From NCBI RefSeq assembly GCF_020042285.1, contig NZ_CP083388.1, forward strand, positions 770,001 to 834,000: DNA of 64,000 nucleotides, given 5' to 3'. Positions 53,056 through 61,586 of the stretch are shown here, in pieces (position 1 is the first letter of the stretch; every line of letters begins with the position of its first letter). A program made the position numbers and the translations under genes. Source of the DNA: Ferruginibacter albus (lineage in GTDB: Bacteria > Bacteroidota > Bacteroidia > Chitinophagales > Chitinophagaceae). The notes beneath the pieces were generated by a model. It worked only from the letters and a program-made list of their open reading frames with translations. It did no database searches and was not told the origin of the DNA.

Positions 53056-54798
53056 ATGAAATCTATCTTTAAAAAAATATTGAACAGCAAGGTAGGAATA
53101 CCATTGGTGATCATTGTGTTGATCGGTATTAATTTTTTATCGGCAAAATATCACGGCCGGATCGATCTTACGAATGAAAAAAGATTTACGCTTTCATCCT
53201 CCACAAAAAAGTTATTAAAGAATTTGGATAGCACTGTTGATATTACTGTTCTGCTAACAGGAGATATTAAATCTGAATTTAAAAAACTATCAAACAGCAC
53301 GAAAGAACTGCTCGAAAATTTTAAAGAGTACGGCGGTAATAAAATTCAATTCAGGTTTGAATTACCTGCAGAAGGCATGGGTGATTCTGCCAAAGCAGGA
53401 GTGTTTGATTCATTAGTGAATATGGGATTACGGCCAACCAATCAGCAAGTGCAGGTGAAGGAAGGTGAAGGCGAAGGAAAAAATCAACGGCAAATATTTC
53501 CTGCTGCATTAGTGCAATATGGAGGGCATACTATCGGTATTGATCTGCTACAGGGGCAAGTGCAGAAAAACGTTTTTAATTCAGATGATATTTTAGATAA
53601 GCAGGCATTGAACAGTGCAGAAGCATTGTTGGAATATAAGTTTGCCAATGCCATTCAAAAGATCACAGCCAAAGAAGTTCCTGTTGTTGCGTATGCTTAC
53701 GGTAACGGAGAACCTGAATATGGATTTCCTTATGTGCAGGATGTATTTGAAACGTTAAGTAAGAATTTTATTGTTGATACTGTTAATGTACATACACAGC
53801 CGTTTATTCCGCAGGAATATGCAGCAGTGGTGGTAGTAAAGCCAATGTCGAGCTTTAGTGATGAAGATAAATTTAAGTTGGATCAATATGTAATGCATGG
53901 TGGTAAATTATTGTTTTTTATTGATGCATTATATGCGGAAAGAGATAGCCTGCAAAACGGCAATTTAACTGCTTATTCAAGAGACTTGAATTTAAATGAT
54001 CTGTTGTTTCGATATGGAGTAAGAATTAATCCTGATCTTTTAGTAGATAAACATTGTGACCAGGTACCTGTAGAAGTTGGTTCCATTGGCGGACAAACGC
54101 AAAAACAATTATTACCTTGGCCATATTCGCCTTTGTTATTACCTGCATCGCAACATCCTATTGTAAAAAACGAAGCAGATGTGTTGGCGCAATTTGCCAA
54201 CTCAATTGATACGGTAGAAACAGAGAATGTTACTAAAACAATTCTACTCTCCTCATCTAAAAATGCCTATACATTGGCGACGCCTGCTATTGTAGATCTA
54301 AACAGTTTGCAAACAGAAGAGAATATCAGCAAGTTCAATAGAAAAGATATTCCTGTTGCAGTGTTATTGGAAGGGAAATTTTTATCACTGTATGCCAATC
54401 GTATAAGCCAGGCACAATTAGATACTTTAAAAGCATATAATTTAACTTTTGAAAGAGAGAACACAGAACCCGGTAAAGTTATTGTAGTAGGTGACGCGGA
54501 TATTGTGATGAATAATATTTCAGAAGTGGTGGGACCATTACCAATGGGTACCAACAAGTACACAAAAATACAGTACGCCAACCGGGATTTCTTTTTGAAT
54601 TGTGTAGAATATCTTGCAGATAAGAACAGCATTTTAGATGCAAGAGCCAAAGATTATACGTTACGTTTACTGGATGTGCAAAAGGTATCGGAACAGCGCA
54701 CGCTTTGGCAGGTAATTAATATTGCAGCACCGGTATTATTGGTATTTTTGTTTGCAGCCATTTATCAATGGTGGCGCAGGCGCAGGTTCACTAAATAA
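53056..54798 (+). CDS. gldG: Gliding-motility ABC transporter substrate-binding-like subunit GldG
   Basis: 580 residues. An N-terminal membrane helix (about 14-30, IPLVIIVLIGINFLS) is followed by the family start KYHGRIDLTNEKRFTLSSSTK. A large extracytoplasmic domain (about 40-550) follows, and a C-terminal helix (NIAAPVLLVFLFAAIYQW, about 556-573) precedes a basic RRRRF tail. This matches GldG, partner of GldF. The role in the complex beyond being required for gliding in model strains is unclear, and non-gliding Bacteroidota keep it too. Operon: gldF upstream (9-base gap) and terC downstream (5-base gap). Confidence 0.94.
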   Translation: MKSIFKKILNSKVGIPLVIIVLIGINFLSAKYHGRIDLTNEKRFTLSSSTKKLLKNLDSTVDITVLLTGDIKSEFKKLSNSTKELLENFKEYGGNKIQFRFELPAEGMGDSAKAGVFDSLVNMGLRPTNQQVQVKEGEGEGKNQRQIFPAALVQYGGHTIGIDLLQGQVQKNVFNSDDILDKQALNSAEALLEYKFANAIQKITAKEVPVVAYAYGNGEPEYGFPYVQDVFETLSKNFIVDTVNVHTQPFIPQEYAAVVVVKPMSSFSDEDKFKLDQYVMHGGKLLFFIDALYAERDSLQNGNLTAYSRDLNLNDLLFRYGVRINPDLLVDKHCDQVPVEVGSIGGQTQKQLLPWPYSPLLLPASQHPIVKNEADVLAQFANSIDTVETENVTKTILLSSSKNAYTLATPAIVDLNSLQTEENISKFNRKDIPVAVLLEGKFLSLYANRISQAQLDTLKAYNLTFERENTEPGKVIVVGDADIVMNNISEVVGPLPMGTNKYTKIQYANRDFFLNCVEYLADKNSILDARAKDYTLRLLDVQKVSEQRTLWQVINIAAPVLLVFLFAAIYQWWRRRRFTK

Positions 54799-54803
54799 CT
54801 ATC

Positions 54804-55739
54804 ATGGACAAAACGTTATTGACTTATATTGTTTTTTGTGGTGTCATTATTTTAGCGCTGGTGTTTGATCTGGGCTTATTGAGTAAAAAGAACACGGTTG
54901 TAAGTTTACGGGCTGCTTTGCTGCAAACTATTTTCTGGGTACTGCTTTCTCTTGCCTTTTGCGGTTTTGTTTATATAGAAAGAGGAAGTAGTGATGCCGT
55001 TTCATATATCTCTGCTTATTTATTGGAATGGTCGCTTTCTATTGATAATATTTTCGTCTTCATCATCATCTTTAATTTTTTCAGCGTTAAAGAGAATAAT
55101 TATTCAAGAGTGTTGCTGCTGGGTATTTTAATGGCAGTATTATTCCGCATTATCTTTATTGCATTGGGTAGTGAACTGGTAGCACGATTTGATTGGATCA
55201 TGTATATCTTCGGTGTTTTCCTTTTATACACGGGTATTAAAATGTTCAGCAGTAACGAAGAGGAAGAATTTAATCCTGAAAAGAACTGGGCGTATCGTTT
55301 TATGAAAAAAATAATGCCTACTACTGATGAAGAGCCGAACGGAAAATTTATTATAAAAAAAGATGCAAAAATTTTCTTCACAAGATTAGCGATGGTCGTA
55401 ATAATGCTGGGATTGATAGACATTGTATTTGCATTGGATTCTATCCCTGCAGTGTTTTCTGTAATACCGGACCCTTCAAAAAAATTACTCATCTACTCCT
55501 CTAATATATTTGCCGTATTAGGTTTACGCAGTATGTTCTTTTTATTGCGCAATGCTGCCGATAAGTTCGATTATTTACAACAGGGCATTGCCATTGTATT
55601 GGTTTTCATCGGTGTAAAAATGCTGATAGAAAAGTGGGTGCACATGCCTGTTTGGGTATCGTTACTGGTGATCGTGGTTTGTATCGGCGCTTCTATCGGG
55701 TATTCTGTTTATCATCGACGTAAAACGTTAAGTAAATAG
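54804..55739 (+). CDS. TerC/Alx-family membrane protein
   Basis: 311 residues with about eight or nine membrane helices and a cytoplasmic charged loop (EEEEFNPEKNW, about 151-161). TerC hallmarks: WSLSIDNIFVFIIIF (about 75-89) and DIVFALDSIPAVF (about 206-218), with acidic residues within the membrane. TerC/Alx proteins are linked to metal (manganese, calcium) export and tellurite resistance; which applies here is unknown. Five bases downstream of gldG, so it is probably the third gene of that operon. Confidence 0.92.
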   Translation: MDKTLLTYIVFCGVIILALVFDLGLLSKKNTVVSLRAALLQTIFWVLLSLAFCGFVYIERGSSDAVSYISAYLLEWSLSIDNIFVFIIIFNFFSVKENNYSRVLLLGILMAVLFRIIFIALGSELVARFDWIMYIFGVFLLYTGIKMFSSNEEEEFNPEKNWAYRFMKKIMPTTDEEPNGKFIIKKDAKIFFTRLAMVVIMLGLIDIVFALDSIPAVFSVIPDPSKKLLIYSSNIFAVLGLRSMFFLLRNAADKFDYLQQGIAIVLVFIGVKMLIEKWVHMPVWVSLLVIVVCIGASIGYSVYHRRKTLSK

Positions 55740-55796
55740 TTAAATAATGTAACATTTTAAGTAAATGTTACTATAAGCAGTTACAAATAATAAATA

Positions 55797-56093
55797 ATGT
55801 TAACCCTCCTTCAAGCGAAAGAATTAGCTGATAAAAAGCTAAAGGAAATAGAAGAAATATCAAACATAAAACTAGCATTCCTTGAAAATGAAACCATAGC
55901 ATTTGAATATGGTTGGATCTTCTTTTATCAATCAGAATCATACATTAATTCAGGAGATTTTAATTTTATGGCGGGCGGAAATGCTCCAATATTAGTTGAT
56001 AAGTATAATTCAAATGTTATTGAGACAGGCACTTCACGAGAAACCAAATACTATATTGAGCAATACTGTAATGCTAAACAGGGGATTAAATAA
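55797..56093 (+). CDS. Imm35/YrhB-like small protein (orphan immunity candidate)
   Basis: 98 residues with the Imm35/YrhB pattern: an N-terminal helix (LLQAKELADKKLKEIEE), then FEYGWIFFYQSESYINSGDF (about 34-53), GGNAPILVDKYNSNVIETGT (about 61-80) and a short C-terminal helix (YYIEQYC). Imm35 proteins are described as immunity proteins of polymorphic-toxin systems, and YrhB as a chaperone-like protein. No toxin gene or secretion cassette is beside it. It lies between terC and a sensor kinase and has its own upstream gap. Match made by eye. Confidence 0.68.
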   Translation: MLTLLQAKELADKKLKEIEEISNIKLAFLENETIAFEYGWIFFYQSESYINSGDFNFMAGGNAPILVDKYNSNVIETGTSRETKYYIEQYCNAKQGIK

Positions 56094-56239
56094 AAATCAA
56101 AAATTTTGTGTCTCCTAATATTTTTTTCCTCAACTGTTTAATTTACGGCTTTCTTTTTTACTAAAAATAAATGTAGATATTGTATTAAATGATACAGGAA
56201 GATCACACTGAAAAAAGCCTTATCTTACAATATTGACTT

Positions 56240-58210
56240 ATGGCTCCAGGTAAAGAAATGCTTAATAATTATGTTTTCCTTTCGGGTAGTGGCGAAATGG
56301 GTAAACTTACAAGATCTAAAGATTGGTCATCTACTTCTGTGGGATCACCCGATGCTTGGCCACAAAGCTTAAAAACAACTCTAAGTATCATACTAAATTC
56401 TAAGTTCCCGATGTTTCTTTGGTGGGGACCTGAATTGCTATGCTTTTACAATGATGCATATCGTCCAAGCTTAGGACAAAACGGTAAGCATCCTAATATC
56501 CTAGGTATGCCGGCGCACCAGGCTTGGACAGAAATATGGGACATTATAAAGCCTCTTATAGATATCGTATTAGACGGAGGCGAAGTGCCTTTGAATGAAG
56601 ATATGCTGGTTCCCATTTATCGAAATGGAAAAATAGAAGACGTTTATTGGACATTTAGTTATAGCCCGGTACACGATGAAAATGGTAAAGTAGGCGGTGT
56701 ATTGGTAACCTGTTCTGAAACAACTGAAAAAGTAAACCTGGTAAATCGTTTTAGAAACGCAATTAGCCAGGCACCAATCGGAATTGCCATCTTCATCGGC
56801 CCCAATTTTATTACAGAAATAGCCAATAAATTTTACCTGGAAATAATTGACAGAAGCGAAGAGGAATTTATAAACAAACCTTTATTTACTTCACTACCGG
56901 AAGTTAAAACATCTGTTGAAGGATTGCTTAATACTGTATTAAATACCGGTATACCCTATTTCGGAAAAGAATTTCCCGTTACAATAAATCGTTACGGTAA
57001 AAGTGAGCTGGTTTATTTTGATTTTACATATCAGCCATATAGAGAAATGGATGGTGCTATTACCGGGGTAATGGTAATTGCCATGGATGTAACAGATTCT
57101 GTAAAAGCAAAACATGCCATAGCAGAAAGCGAAAAGCAATTCCGCAATATGGTAATGCAATCCCCAATACCTATGACGATTTTCAGGGGAGAAGATCATG
57201 TTATTGAAATAGCCAACAAAGTATTATTTGAAACGATCTGGCGCAAGAAAGAAGAAGATGTAATGGGTAAGCCGGTATTGCAGGTCTTTCCTGAATTAAA
57301 AGAACAAAAATATGCGGAGCTGTTAAATACAGTTTATAAAACAGGAATAATACATAACGAGGTAGAAGCATTGGTGTATGTAAAGGGCGATGACGGCATG
57401 AGAAAATTCTACCTTGACTTTGAATACCGTCCGTTATATGAACAGGATGGTAGTATATCGGGCATTATGATTACAGTAAATGATGTAACGGAGAAAGTAG
57501 AGGCAAGGTTGAAGGCCGAAGAGCTGGATGAACAAAAAGATTTTTTCATAGGGATTGCGAGCCATGAGTTGAAAACACCTGTTACCACTATCAAAGGCTA
57601 TGTTCAGTTATTGCAAAGTATGTATGGCGAGGGGCAGGATATTTTATTAAAAGACTCCTTGATAACAATAGACAGGCAGGTTGGGAATCTTACTAAGCTG
57701 GTCACGGACTTGTTAGATCTTTCAAAAATAAAAAGCAATGATCTCTATATATTAAAAGATAATTTTGATATAAGTGAAATGGTTCAGGAGATCATTGAAA
57801 ATACTCAGCAAATAAACCCCGCTTATAGTATTACATTTTCAAGATCGGTGAAAGTCATAGTACATGGCGACAGAGACCGCTTAGGACAGGTATTGATAAA
57901 TTTTCTTACAAATGCAATTAAATACTCTCCTTCTTCCAAAATTATAAATGTAGAAATTGGATTGCTTGGATCCAATGTTGTTGTTTCCGTACAGGATTCG
58001 GGAATCGGGATAAATCAGAAAGACCAGGAAAAAATATTCGAGCGTTTTTACAGGGTAGAAGGTAAAAATGAAAAAACCTTTCCCGGCTTTGGGATTGGCT
58101 TATTTATAGCCGCGGAAATTATAAAGAAACATAACGGCACTATTGGCGTTACCAGCGAGATCAATAAAGGATCTACTTTTTATTTTTTACTTCCAACGAT
58201 AAGCGGATAA
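56240..58210 (+). CDS. PAS-domain sensor histidine kinase (HisKA type)
   Basis: 656 residues, no membrane segment. The start MAPGKEMLNNYVFLSGSGEMG leads into a PAS-like domain (about 20-155, LKTTLSIILNSKFPMFLWWG), typical of Bacteroidota kinases, then two PAS domains (about 160-280, FRNAISQAPIGIAIF; about 288-410, FRNMVMQSPIPMTIF). HisKA has phospho-acceptor His442 (IGIASHELKTP). The HATPase domain has the N-box (LINFLTNAIKYSP), G1 (VQDSGIGI), F-box (IFERFYRV) and G2 (GFGIGLFIA). No receiver domain or regulator gene is attached, so it is an orphan kinase here. Confidence 0.93.
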   Translation: MAPGKEMLNNYVFLSGSGEMGKLTRSKDWSSTSVGSPDAWPQSLKTTLSIILNSKFPMFLWWGPELLCFYNDAYRPSLGQNGKHPNILGMPAHQAWTEIWDIIKPLIDIVLDGGEVPLNEDMLVPIYRNGKIEDVYWTFSYSPVHDENGKVGGVLVTCSETTEKVNLVNRFRNAISQAPIGIAIFIGPNFITEIANKFYLEIIDRSEEEFINKPLFTSLPEVKTSVEGLLNTVLNTGIPYFGKEFPVTINRYGKSELVYFDFTYQPYREMDGAITGVMVIAMDVTDSVKAKHAIAESEKQFRNMVMQSPIPMTIFRGEDHVIEIANKVLFETIWRKKEEDVMGKPVLQVFPELKEQKYAELLNTVYKTGIIHNEVEALVYVKGDDGMRKFYLDFEYRPLYEQDGSISGIMITVNDVTEKVEARLKAEELDEQKDFFIGIASHELKTPVTTIKGYVQLLQSMYGEGQDILLKDSLITIDRQVGNLTKLVTDLLDLSKIKSNDLYILKDNFDISEMVQEIIENTQQINPAYSITFSRSVKVIVHGDRDRLGQVLINFLTNAIKYSPSSKIINVEIGLLGSNVVVSVQDSGIGINQKDQEKIFERFYRVEGKNEKTFPGFGIGLFIAAEIIKKHNGTIGVTSEINKGSTFYFLLPTISG

Positions 58211-58287
58211 TGATAAAATAGGGTTGGCATTATGGAAATGTTTTCTGCCAAATCATAAAGAGTAGTAATTTGTACAAAATTGCTATC

Positions 58288-60651
58288 ATGAACAGACGAT
58301 TGCTTTTGCTTACTGCCTTTATTTTATTGTTTACTACTGTCTTTTCTCAATCTAAAAAGATAACCGTTAACTCCGGAACATGGACATTAACCCAGTATGC
58401 CTCCAACATTATTAAAGTAAGCTTTCTGCCTAAAGGATATATTACGAACGAAAACATAAGCGATGCTGTTATCAAAAAACCACAGGCAGCCATTACCATT
58501 CCTTATAAAGTGCAGAGAGATGGCGCTTTTGTAGGGAATGAATATTTCATTAAAATAGCTGCCCCTGAAAAGGATAATGAATTTTACAGCTTTGCCTTCA
58601 GGTTGCACGATTCAGAAAAAATATTCGGTGGGGGTGAACGTGCTTTGCCGCTGAACAGAAGAGGCTATCAATTTAATTTATACAATGGCCCGCATTATGG
58701 TTATGGTGAAGGTGCAGATAATTTGAATTACTCTGTTCCGTTCTTTACTTCATCGATGGGGTATGGTTTGTTCTTTGATAATCCATCAAAAGGATATGTA
58801 GATATAGGAAAGACAGATGCCAATATATTTAAAGCAGGATTTGTAAGTGGTGAATTAAATGTGTATGTGATATTGGGAAATGATTATAAAGCCATTCTTT
58901 CTTCCTATTATCAACTAACCGGTACACAACCGTTGCCGCCGCGTTGGGCTTTCGGTAATTTAATGAGTCGCTTTGGTTATACAAGTGAAGCGCAGGTAAA
59001 AAGTATTATCGATAGTATGCATCAGCAAGATATTCCTGTGGATGCCGTGATCTTCGACCTATTTTGGTTTGGAGATAGTATCAAGCAAACCATGGGCAAT
59101 CTTGCCTGGGTTAATAAAGATAAATGGCCCAACCCAACACAAATGCTGAAAGATTTCAGGAAACAAAACATCAATCCTATATTAATTACAGAGCCGTATG
59201 TTGTAAAGTCGTCTTTAAATTATGATGCATCTAAACAATATCATGCGGTAGACAGTGCCGGCAATCCTTTTGTATTAACTGATTTTTATTTTGGCAATGG
59301 CGGCTTGATAGATATTTTCCGCAAAGATGCCCGTGCATGGTTCTGGAGCAAATACAAAGAGCAAATGAATAATGGCGTAGAAGCATGGTGGGGAGATTTG
59401 GGAGAACCTGAACGGCATCCGCAACAGGTATATCATAATTTAAAAGATCTTGGCTTTAACAGGTTATTTAAAGCAGATGAAGTGCATAACGCTTACGGCA
59501 ATCAATGGACGAAAATGTTGTACGAGTATTATGCAAAAGAATATCCTGCCAAAAGATTGTTTAGCTTAAACCGCAGTGGCTTTGCGGGTACGCAACGTTA
59601 TGGCATCTTTCCATGGACGGGTGATGTAAGCCGTAGCTGGAGCGGATTAAGAGCGCAACTACCGGTGCTCTTAGGCATGAGCATGAGCGGCGTTCCTTAT
59701 GTGCACAGTGATGCCGGCGGTTTTGCAGGCGGCGAAGGCGATAATGAATTGTATGTTCGCTGGTTGCAGTTTGCTGCGTTCACACCGATCTTTCGCCCGC
59801 ATGGTACAGACCTTGGAGATATAGATAAAAACTCTTTTAGTTTTCCAAGCGAAGCAGCGTTGATTGCAGAGCCTTACCGGATGTACGCTTCGTTTGCTAT
59901 CAACCTGCGTTATTCATTGTTGCCATACAATTATACATTAGCGTACAGTCAGGCAAAATATGGCGAGCCGCTGATGGCACCTTTGTATTATTATTTCCCG
60001 AAAGACACGACAGCTACAACTATTGCAGATGAATTTATGTGGGGTAAAAGTATTTTAGTAGCGCCGGTATTGCATAAAGGTGATGCTGTAAGAAATATTT
60101 ATTTGCCTGAAGGTAAATGGTATCGTTTTAATGATACAGGTATTGTAGAAGGTAATAAATGGACAACGGAATCTTTATCAATGGATAAAATTCCTGTATA
60201 TGCAAAAGAAGGTAGTATTATTCCAATGTGGGCATCAAAAAATATAATTCAATCAACGCATGATTATGATTCCAAAAAAGACATCAAGATATTTTATTAT
60301 CCTTCTCAAAAAAAATCATCAGCAATCTTATACGATGATGATGGCACAACAAAAAATGTAACAGGAGAAGTTATTTCTTTTAACGCTGTAACAACAGGAA
60401 ATAAATTAAGCTTTACAATTACTACTAATAAAAAAAGTGTCTATCAAAAAGGGCTGGTACGAAAGTTCAGAATTAGTGTGCCCTGCAGCTTTGCATATCC
60501 TATGAATGTTTCTGTTAACGGAGTAAAATTGAATGAGCAATCCTGGATAAAAACTGCTTATCAATTCAATCAACATACCATGTTCAACTCTATTGAAGTG
60601 CAATTTAAAGGTGATGCAGTAACAATGCAGGCAGAAATAGATGTAAAATAA
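58288..60651 (+). CDS. Glycoside hydrolase family 31 enzyme (alpha-xylosidase/alpha-glucosidase type)
   Basis: 787 residues from ATG 58288; a TTG six codons upstream is possible but the signal peptide (MNRRLLLLTAFILLFTTVFSQ) fits the ATG. It has an N-terminal beta-sandwich (about 25-215), then the (beta/alpha)8 barrel starting PPRWAFGNLMSRFGY. The nucleophile Asp370 is in WWGDLGEPE and the acid/base Asp446 in WTGDVSRSW. C-terminal beta domains follow. No T9SS CTD, so probably periplasmic. It could trim alpha-linked oligosaccharides left by the secreted enzymes nearby. Specificity between xyloside and glucoside is not settled by sequence reading. A lipoprotein-like gene follows 22 bases later. 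Confidence 0.93.
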   Translation: MNRRLLLLTAFILLFTTVFSQSKKITVNSGTWTLTQYASNIIKVSFLPKGYITNENISDAVIKKPQAAITIPYKVQRDGAFVGNEYFIKIAAPEKDNEFYSFAFRLHDSEKIFGGGERALPLNRRGYQFNLYNGPHYGYGEGADNLNYSVPFFTSSMGYGLFFDNPSKGYVDIGKTDANIFKAGFVSGELNVYVILGNDYKAILSSYYQLTGTQPLPPRWAFGNLMSRFGYTSEAQVKSIIDSMHQQDIPVDAVIFDLFWFGDSIKQTMGNLAWVNKDKWPNPTQMLKDFRKQNINPILITEPYVVKSSLNYDASKQYHAVDSAGNPFVLTDFYFGNGGLIDIFRKDARAWFWSKYKEQMNNGVEAWWGDLGEPERHPQQVYHNLKDLGFNRLFKADEVHNAYGNQWTKMLYEYYAKEYPAKRLFSLNRSGFAGTQRYGIFPWTGDVSRSWSGLRAQLPVLLGMSMSGVPYVHSDAGGFAGGEGDNELYVRWLQFAAFTPIFRPHGTDLGDIDKNSFSFPSEAALIAEPYRMYASFAINLRYSLLPYNYTLAYSQAKYGEPLMAPLYYYFPKDTTATTIADEFMWGKSILVAPVLHKGDAVRNIYLPEGKWYRFNDTGIVEGNKWTTESLSMDKIPVYAKEGSIIPMWASKNIIQSTHDYDSKKDIKIFYYPSQKKSSAILYDDDGTTKNVTGEVISFNAVTTGNKLSFTITTNKKSVYQKGLVRKFRISVPCSFAYPMNVSVNGVKLNEQSWIKTAYQFNQHTMFNSIEVQFKGDAVTMQAEIDVK

Positions 60652-60673
60652 AACCTCCTCGATTTTTAATAGT

Positions 60674-61492
60674 ATGAAGCGTATCCTGTTATATGTGGTT
60701 TTAATTTTTTGGCAGTATTCCTGTTCTCCATTTATAAAACTGGAAGGAAGGTATTTTTCAGATCGGTTGGATGGCATTGAAATAATTCCTGTCGAAAAAC
60801 GGAAAATAGAGATTGGTCGTATTGATTTTCAAAAAGCGGGTCTTATAATTGAAGCAAATTATATTAAGCAAACAAGGCATAAATTAAAGATCAGACAGAT
60901 CAGGCATTCAGGTAATTTACGGCCGCCATATAAAAAATTTGTTGACAAGTATGATTTCAGGTTTATCTATACTACAGATGATAGCTTTATGGTTTCGCCG
61001 ATCAGCAAACAATCCAAAGCTTATCTAGATAACAGAGACTCTATTGTATTCAAAACAAAATATTTAACACCTGATAGAGCAATTGACCTGCAAAAAATAA
61101 TTTACCATTCGGGCTTCTGCGGTAACGGATATTGTGATGCATACGATATGCAGGTAGATAAAAATGGAGAAGTAAAAGTTACTGTTCATCATAATCGTCC
61201 CAATACTTCCATAACTACTGAAAGCTTTAAAGGAAAAATGACTGTAGATGATTCTGACAAATTACAGCGTGCTTTACGATATGCTCAATTAAATATATTG
61301 GCTTGGCCTCCAAGAATGTGTTGTGATCTACCAATGCAAACAATTATTATTTATTATAACAATCAATGTCTTTATTTAAAAGCCATGTATTTGCCAATGG
61401 TTAGTGAGGAATTGGACGGTGTTTTAGGTAGAATCGCAGCTGGTTATGGAAATTATAAAAAAGTAGATGAAATATTTGAATTTGAAGAGTAG
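60674..61492 (+). CDS. Hypothetical lipoprotein-like protein
   Basis: 272 residues. The hydrophobic start MKRILLYVVLIFWQYSC with Cys17 looks like a lipoprotein signal, although the lipobox (WQYSC) is weak. The rest is a charged globular domain with a Cys-rich turn (SGFCGNGYCDAYDM, about 149-162) and PPRMCCDL (about 213-220). I do not recognise a family. It lies 22 bases after the GH31 gene and may share its transcript. Confidence 0.65.
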   Translation: MKRILLYVVLIFWQYSCSPFIKLEGRYFSDRLDGIEIIPVEKRKIEIGRIDFQKAGLIIEANYIKQTRHKLKIRQIRHSGNLRPPYKKFVDKYDFRFIYTTDDSFMVSPISKQSKAYLDNRDSIVFKTKYLTPDRAIDLQKIIYHSGFCGNGYCDAYDMQVDKNGEVKVTVHHNRPNTSITTESFKGKMTVDDSDKLQRALRYAQLNILAWPPRMCCDLPMQTIIIYYNNQCLYLKAMYLPMVSEELDGVLGRIAAGYGNYKKVDEIFEFEE

Positions 61493-61586
61493 GTTTGTAT
61501 CGCTTCATTTTGCTGCCTGTTGACTAACAACAGTATTAATTACATAAGATAATTTTCTGCTGTAAATTAGCTCTTAAATTTACCCC

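Noticed and set aside
55797..56093. A toxin-immunity locus around the Imm35-like gene
   Set aside because: Neither neighbour encodes a toxin-like or secreted effector domain, so only an orphan immunity candidate can be supported.
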